Assembly (NCBI RefSeq): GCF_030433685.1
Contig: NZ_JAROCF010000001.1
Location: 3,658,001 to 3,722,000 of the forward strand
Source of the DNA: Leifsonia williamsii
Lineage (GTDB): Bacteria; Actinomycetota; Actinomycetes; Actinomycetales; Microbacteriaceae
Reading direction: 5' to 3'
DNA: 64,000 bases
Positions 58,205 through 64,000 of the stretch are shown in pieces (position 1 is the first letter of the stretch; the number at the start of each line of letters is the position of its first letter). The notes under the pieces were generated by a model. It did not search any database. It worked only from the letters and a program-made list of their open reading frames with translations, and was not told where the DNA came from. A program made the position numbers and the translations under genes.

Positions 58205-61200
58205 ATGGGCGATGTGCTCGACCGCTTCTCCCCCGCGACCAGGGAATGGTTCCGTGGGGCCTTCGCCGCGCCCACTCCCGCCCAGGAGGGGGCGTGGGAG
58301 GCCATCTCGCACGGCAAGCACGCCCTCGTCATCGCGCCCACCGGCTCCGGCAAGACGCTCGCCTCGTTCCTCTGGGCGATCGACAAGCTGGCCGCCCAGC
58401 CGCGCGATCCGCAGGCCGCGCCCGGCACGCGCGTCCTGTACATCTCGCCGCTGAAGGCGCTCGGCGTCGACGTCGAGCGCAACCTCCGCGCTCCACTGGT
58501 CGGCGTGACGCAGACGGCGAAGCGGCTGGGCTCCGAGCCGCCGCACGTCAGCGTCGGCGTGCGCTGCGCTCGGGCGACACGCCGTCCTCCGACCGGCGCG
58601 CCCTGGTGACGAACCCGCCCGACATCCTGATCACGACCCCCGAGTCGCTGTTCCTCATGCTGACCTCGCAGGCGCGCGAGACGCTGACCCAGGTCGAGAC
58701 GGTGATCGTCGACGAGGTGCACGCCGTCGCCTCCACCAAGCGCGGCGCACACCTCGCCCTGTCGCTGGAGCGGCTCGACAGCCTCCTGGCCACGCCGGCG
58801 CAACGCATCGGGCTGTCTGCGACGGTGCGGCCGCCGGAGGAGGTGGCCCGGTTCCTCGGCGGGCGCTCGCCGGTGGAGGTGGTGGCGCCGCCCGCGGGCA
58901 AGCGCTTCGACCTGCGCGTGGTCGTCCCCGTGGAGGACATGAGCGAGCTCGGCACCTCCACCTTCGCGAGCGACAACGACGACGGGTCGGCGCCGCAGGC
59001 CGGCTCGATCTGGCCGCACGTCGAGGAGGCGATCGTCGACCGGGTGCTCGAGCACCGCTCCTCCATCGTGTTCGCCAACTCGCGCCGGCTCGCCGAGCGG
59101 CTGACGGCGCGGCTCAACGAGATCTACGAGGAGCGGCTCCTCGGCGGCGAGGTCGCGGACGGCGCGCAGGAGGCGCAGCCGCGCCGCGCTCCCGCCGAAC
59201 TGATGGGTGGCGCGGGGCAGACGCGCGGGTCGCAGGCGGTCGCCGATCCGGACACGCTCGTGCTCGCACGGGCCCACCACGGCTCCGTGAGCAAGGAGCA
59301 GCGGGCGCTGATCGAAGACGACCTCAAGTCGGGCCGGCTCCGGTGCGTCGTCGCGACCTCCAGCCTCGAGCTCGGGATCGACATGGGCGCGGTCGACCTG
59401 GTGGTGCAGGTGGAGGCGCGACCCTCGGTCGCGAGCGGGCTGCAGCGCGTCGGCCGCGCCGGGCACCAGGTCGGCGAGGTCTCGCGCGGCGTGCTGTTCC
59501 CGAAGCACCGCGCCGACCTCATCCACTCGGCCGTCGCCACCGAGCGGATGACCGCGGGGCTGATCGAGACGCTGCGCGTGCCGACGAACCCGCTCGACAT
59601 CCTCGCTCAGCAGACGGTCGCGGCGACGGCGCTGGAGCCGATCGACGCCGACGACTGGTTCGACACCGTCCGACGCAGCGCGCCCTTCGCGACCCTGCCC
59701 CGCAGCGCGTACGACGCGACGCTCGATCTGCTCGGGCGGTACCCCTCCGACGAGTTCGCCGAGCTGCGGCCGCGCATCGTCTGGGACCGCGACGCCGGCA
59801 CGCTCACCGGGCGCCCGGGGGCCCAGCGGCTCGCGGTGACGAGCGGCGGCACGATCCCCGACCGCGGCATGTTCGGCGTCTACATGGTCGGCGAGAAGGC
59901 CAGCCGGGTCGGCGAGCCGACGAGGAGATGGTGTACGAGTCGCGCGTCGGCGACGTGTTCGCGCTCGGCTCGACGAGCTGGCGCATCCAGGAGATCACGC
60001 ACGACCGGGTGCTCGTGACGCCCGCGTTCGGGGAGCCGGGGCGACTGCCGTTCTGGAAGGGCGACGGCCTCGGCCGGCCGCCGAGCTGGGGCGCGCGGTC
60101 GGCGCGTTCATGCGCGAGGTGACCGCGGCCTCCCCCGCCGACGCCGAGCTGCGCTGTGTGGAGGCCGGGCTCGACGCCTGGGCGACGAACAACCTGCTGG
60201 CGTTTCTGCGCGAGCAGAAGGAGTCGACGGGGCACGTGCCCGACGACCGCACGCTTGTCGTGGAACGGTTCCGCGACGAGCTGGGCGACTGGAGGGTGGT
60301 GCTGCATTCCCCGTACGGCATGCAGGTGCACTCGCCGTGGGCCCTGGCGGTGCAGGCGCGGGTGCGCGAGCGGTACGGCATCGACGCGGGCGCGATGGCG
60401 GCCGACGACGGGATCATCGTGCGCATCCCCGACACCGAGGCGCAGCCTCCCGGCGGCGAACTGTTCGTGTTCGAGCCGCAGGAGCTCGACGAGCTGGTGA
60501 CGAGCGAGGTCGGCGGGTCGGCGTTGTTCGCGTCGCGGTTCCGCGAGTGCGCCGCGCGGGCGCTGCTGCTGCCGAAGTACAACCCGGGCAAGCGGTCGCC
60601 CCTGTGGCAGCGGCAGAAGGCGTCGCAGCTGCTGGATGTGGCGCGCAAGTACCCGAGCTTCCCGATCATCCTCGAGACGATCCGCGAGTGCCTGCAGGAC
60701 GTCTACGACCTCCCCGCGCTCGACGACATCGCCAAGCAGATCGAGCAGCGCCGCATCCGGCTGGTGGAGGCGAGCACCGAGTCGGCGTCGCCGTTCGCGC
60801 GGTCGTTGCTGTTCGGATATGTCGCCGCGTTCATGTACGAGGGCGACAGCCCGCTCGCGGAGCGGCGGGCGGCCGCGCTGTCGCTCGACGCCGGGCTGCT
60901 GGCCGAGCTGCTGGGGCGCGCGGAGCTGCGGGAGCTGCTCGACCCTCAGGTGATCGAGCGTGTGGAGCGGCAGCTGCAGCGGCTCGACCCCGACCGGCGC
61001 GTGCGCGGCGTGGAGGGCGTTGCCGACCTGCTGCGCCTGCTCGGACCGCTCTCGGCGGAGGAGGTCGCGGAGCGGCTGCAGGCCGAGGGGGTTGCGCCCG
61101 CGCCCCCCGGCGCCGCCGAAGCCGTCGACGCCGAGCTCGCGCCTCCCGCCGCCGACCCCGCCACCGCGCGCGCACACCTCCAGGCCCTGGTCGCCTCCCA

Positions 61201-62908
61201 CCGCGCGCTCGCGGTCACGATCGCGGGCGTCGAGCGGTTCGCCGCCATCGAGGACGCCGCCCGGTTGCGCGACGCGCTCGGCGTGCCGCTGCCGATCGGC
61301 GTCCCTGTCGCGTTCATCGAGCCGGTGGAGGATCCGCTCGGCGACCTCGTCAGCCGGTTCGCGCGCACCCACGGGCCGTTCGAGACGGCCGACGTCGCTG
61401 CGCGGTTCGCGTTGGGCCCGGCGATCGTGCACGACGCGCTGCGCCGCCTCTCGCACGACGGGCGCGTGGTCGAGGGCGAGTTCCGGCCGCACGCGCACGG
61501 CTCCGAGTGGAGCGATGCCGAAGTGCTCCGGCGGCTCCGGCGCATGTCGCTCGCCGCGCTCCGGCACGAGGTCGAGCCGGTCGAGACGGCGGCGTTCGCG
61601 CGCTTCCTGCCCGATTGGCAGCACATCGGCTCCACGCTGCGTGGTGTCGACGCCGTCGCCTCCGTCATCGAGCAGCTCGCCGGAGCGCGCATCCCCGCTT
61701 CGGCGTGGGAGTCGCTCATCCTGCCCTCGCGCGTGGCGGACTACAGCCCGGCGATGCTCGACGAGCTCACGGCGACCGGCGAGGTCATCTGGGCGGGAGA
61801 CGGCTCGCTGCCCGGCAAGGACGGCTGGGTCAGCCTCCACCTCGCCGACAGCGCGCCGCTCACCCTCGCGCCGCCGCAGGAGCACGACCCGGACGAGTTG
61901 CAACGCGGCGTGCTGGAGGCGCTGTCGCGCGGCGGCGGCTACTTCTTCCGTCAGCTCTCGGACGCCGTCGGGATGGAGCGGGGCTCCGCGATCGACGACT
62001 CGGCGCTCGAGACGGCTCTGTGGGACCTCGCCTGGTCCGGGCTCGTGACCAACGACACGCTCGCGCCGCTGCGCGTGCTGACCGCGGGCGGCACCGCGGC
62101 GCACAAGCGGCCGCGGCAGCCGACGCGCTCGCGCATGTACCGTGGGCGCGCTGCCACCCGCTCGGCGATGGTGACCAGGATGGGGCCGCCGACCGTCGCC
62201 GGCCGGTGGTCGCTGCTCCCCGAGCGCGACCTCGACTCCACCGTCCGGGCGCACGGCCAGGCCGAGACGCTGCTCGACCGGTACGGCGTGGTGACCCGCG
62301 GGTCGGTGATGAACGAGGGGACGCCCGGCGGATTCGCGCTCGCCTACAAGGTGCTGAGCGGCTTCGAGGAGACCGGGCGCGCCCGCCGCGGCTACTTCGT
62401 GGAGACGCTGGGCGCCGCGCAGTTCGCGGCCGGCGCGACCGTGGACCGGCTGCGCTCGTTCACGCGCGATCACACGCAGGAGCGCCCCTTCGAGGCCGTC
62501 GCCCTGGCAGCGACCGACCCCGCCAACCCGTACGGTGCCGCGCTCCCCTGGCCTGCTGTCCCCGCACCGCCGGGCGGCACCGAGGGCGGCACCGGCCACC
62601 GTCCGGGTCGCAAGGCCGGCGCACTGGTGGTCCTGGTCGACGGCGAGCTGACGCTCTACGTCGAGCGCGGCGGCAAGAGCCTGCTGTGCTTCGTCGACCC
62701 GTCGGCGGAGGGGCCGGAGGCGGAGGAGGCCGCGGCGGCGATGCGCGCAGCCTCCCGCGCCCTCGCCTCCCTCGTGACGGCCCGCCGGGTCGACAAGCTC
62801 GCCATCGAGACCGTCAACGGTGGTTTCGTGCTCGGCACCGGCCTCGGCGACGCGCTGACCGAGGCCGGGTTCACGGCGACACCGCGCGGACTGCGACTGC
62901 GGGGCTGA
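58205..62908 (+). pseudogene. lhr: Lhr-type ATP-dependent DNA helicase, broken by three frameshifts
   Basis: Large Lhr superfamily 2 helicase, about 1566 codons if joined. The N-terminal frame (58205-58609) has 'APTGSGKTLASFLWAID' and 'LYISPLKALGVDVERN'. The second frame (to about 59917) has 'DILITTPESLFLMLTS', 'VIVDEVHAVASTKRG', 'ATSSLELGIDMGAVDLVVQVEA', 'GLQRVGRAGH'. A third frame covers about 59920-60080 ('DEEMVYESRVGDVFALG', 'WRIQEITHDRVLVTPAFGEP'). The fourth (60081-62908) holds the Lhr C-terminal core and the tail. Breaks: a TGCGC tandem duplication at 58560-58569, a missing base near 59917, and a missing base near 60079. The literal open C-terminal ORF begins at ATG 60110. Start ATG 58205 has CAGGAT seven bases upstream. 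Confidence 0.88.
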
Positions 62909-62911
62909 CGG

Positions 62912-63688
62912 ATGCCCGAGGGAGACACCGTCTACCGGGCGGCGCGGAGGCTCAATGACGCGCTGGCCGGAAAAGTGCTGACCGCGACCGACTTCCGGGT
63001 ACCCGCGTACGCGACCGTCGACCTCTCCGGCGACCGGGTCGACGAGGTGGTGAGCCGCGGCAAGCACCTGCTGATGCGCGTGGGTGAGCACACCATCCAC
63101 AGCCACCTGAAGATGGAGGGCTCGTGGGAGCTGTACCCGGCCGGCGGCCGCTGGCGGCATCCCGCGCACCAGGCCCGCGCCGTGCTGCGGACCGCGGACA
63201 CCGACGCGGTCGGCTTCCTGCTCGGGATCCTGGAGGTGCTGCCGCGGAATCAAGAGGAGGAGGCGGTCGGCTATCTCGGCCCCGACCTCCTCGGCCCCGA
63301 CTGGGATGCGGCGGAGGCGGTGCGCCGGGTGGAGGCGCACCCCGAGGTGCCGGTCGCCGTCGCCCTGCTCGACCAGCGCAACCTGGCGGGCCTCGGCAAC
63401 GAGTACGTCAACGAGCTGTGCTTCCTGCGCGGGATGCTGCCGACCCGGCCGGTGAGCGACGCGGACATCCCTGCGGCGGTCGCGCTGGGCCACCGGATGA
63501 TCGTCGCGAACCGCAACCGGCCGGTTCGCGTGACCACCGGCGACACGCGGCGCGGCAAGTCGAGCTGGGTGTACGGCCGCAAGGGGCAGCCGTGCCGGCG
63601 GTGCGGGACGCCCATCCAGCGCTCGGAGCTCGGCCGCACGGAGCTGGAGGAGCGCGTCACCTACTTCTGCCCGGTCTGCCAGACCTGA
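62912..63688 (+). CDS. nei: DNA glycosylase/AP lyase, Fpg/Nei family (Nei type)
   Basis: 258 residues. 'MPEGDTVYRAARRL' gives the catalytic Pro1-Glu2 pair and Nei-like features. 'SRGKHLLMRV' and 'HSHLKMEGSWELY' (helix-two-turns) precede 'LDQRNLAGLGNEYVNELCFL', and the C-terminal zinc finger is 'CRRCGTPIQRSELG' with 'YFCPVCQ'. It removes oxidised pyrimidines. It begins four bases after the lhr stop, a classic actinobacterial gene pair. Confidence 0.95.
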   Translation: MPEGDTVYRAARRLNDALAGKVLTATDFRVPAYATVDLSGDRVDEVVSRGKHLLMRVGEHTIHSHLKMEGSWELYPAGGRWRHPAHQARAVLRTADTDAVGFLLGILEVLPRNQEEEAVGYLGPDLLGPDWDAAEAVRRVEAHPEVPVAVALLDQRNLAGLGNEYVNELCFLRGMLPTRPVSDADIPAAVALGHRMIVANRNRPVRVTTGDTRRGKSSWVYGRKGQPCRRCGTPIQRSELGRTELEERVTYFCPVCQT

Positions 63689-63710
63689 CGGCGCGCTCCC
63701 GAACATGCCA

Positions 63711-63767
63711 CGAGGGCCGTCGTTGTGTCGGAATCCGGGCGGAATAACGACACAACGACGCCCCTCG
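63711..63767. terminator. Bidirectional hairpin between nei and the FMN-reductase-like gene
   Basis: Arms CGTCGTTGTGTCG (63718-63730) and CGACACAACGACG (63748-63760), 17-nt loop, with outer CGAGGG/CCCTCG pairs (63711-63716, 63762-63767). The genes on both sides converge on it. Confidence 0.75.
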
Positions 63768-63785
63768 GCGCCGGGCAGGTGCGGG

Positions 63786-64000
63786 TTACGCGGCGGCGGA
63801 CTCCGCGGCGGATTCGGCGCGCACGGTCTCGAGCGCGCGCGACCAGGACTCGACCTGGTCGAAGAGCGGGGTGAGCGCGGCCTCCTGCTGCTGCGTCGGC
63901 TTGAGCGCCCAGTTCTCGAAGTCGTGGGCGAGGCTCAGGCCCACGTGGGCGCTGACGGTCGCGACCTGGAGCTGCGAGAGCACGAGGCGCAGGTGCTCGA
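63786..64000 (-). CDS. NAD(P)H-dependent FMN reductase-like protein, 3' end only
   Basis: The frame is open to the window edge, so only the last 71 codons are seen. It reads 'HLRLVLSQLQVATVSAHVGL', then 'DFENWALKPTQQQEAALTPL' and 'FDQVESWSRALETVRAE'. This matches the C-terminal helix region of FMN_red flavoproteins of actinobacteria. The internal GTG at 63983 is not the true start. Confidence 0.65.
   Translation of the reverse strand, partial: EHLRLVLSQLQVATVSAHVGLSLAHDFENWALKPTQQQEAALTPLFDQVESWSRALETVRAESAAESAAA

Noticed and set aside
59804..63706. Long open frame antisense to lhr and nei
   Set aside because: Shadow frame with repetitive Arg/Val/Leu/Asp composition; the plus-strand frames hold clear helicase and glycosylase motifs.

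Overview
The window is GC-rich DNA from an actinobacterium. The ribosomal and RNA-polymerase proteins, the codon bias, the GTG starts, the frequent leaderless-type promoters and a set of typical accessory families (CGNR/ABATE regulator, DUF4916 NUDIX, DUF1684, HelR, DUF427) all point to the Microbacteriaceae, and a Leifsonia-like genus is my best guess. No tRNA, rRNA, CRISPR array, insertion sequence or integrase was seen.

Layout. 1-2.8 kb holds a DUF559-type protein and a sortase-anchored (LPQTG) surface protein. 2.9-7.6 kb is the str operon (rpsL-rpsG-fusA-tuf, minus strand) with a strong promoter and a leader of about 270 nt. 7.6-15.6 kb is a compact type VII secretion (ESX/WXG100) locus: a WXG100 protein, two proteins of unknown function, a large putative T7SS-secreted protein, a small WXG-like protein and a divergent 1504-residue FHA/FtsK-SpoIIIE ATPase. 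Two identical-pattern 18-bp palindromes (ATGGGGA-N4-TCCCCAT) sit at its two promoter regions. An AT-richer Abi_2 gene follows. 16.7-31.1 kb is a complete type IV pilus cluster on the minus strand (pilB-pilT-pilC-pilA-three minor pilins-pilD-pilM-pilN-pilO plus two membrane proteins). 31.5-39.1 kb is rpoB-rpoC.

39.2-53 kb is a mosaic of small housekeeping and accessory genes: an NAD-dependent epimerase, a spermidine-synthase-like protein, the 5-oxoprolinase operon pxpA-pxpB-pxpC, a CGNR regulator, a GNAT acetyltransferase, a SprT-like protease, a TPR protein without a canonical start codon, a PQQ-type sugar dehydrogenase lipoprotein, DUF427, a ComB-like plus EVE pair, DUF1684 and HelR. 53-64 kb holds a DEAD-box helicase, an alpha/beta hydrolase with a TetR regulator, a NUDIX protein, an esterase, Lhr helicase, Nei glycosylase and the end of an FMN-reductase-like gene.

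The most unusual points are the shared operator of the T7SS locus; a cluster of five reading-frame breaks between 54.7 and 60.1 kb (DEAD helicase, hydrolase, and three in lhr, one being a clean 5-bp tandem duplication); the TPR gene whose conserved reading frame has no ATG/GTG/TTG; and a nested set of hairpins in front of the major pilin gene. Many single genes have a -10-like hexamer 5-7 nt before the start codon and no ribosome-binding site, which suggests leaderless transcripts.
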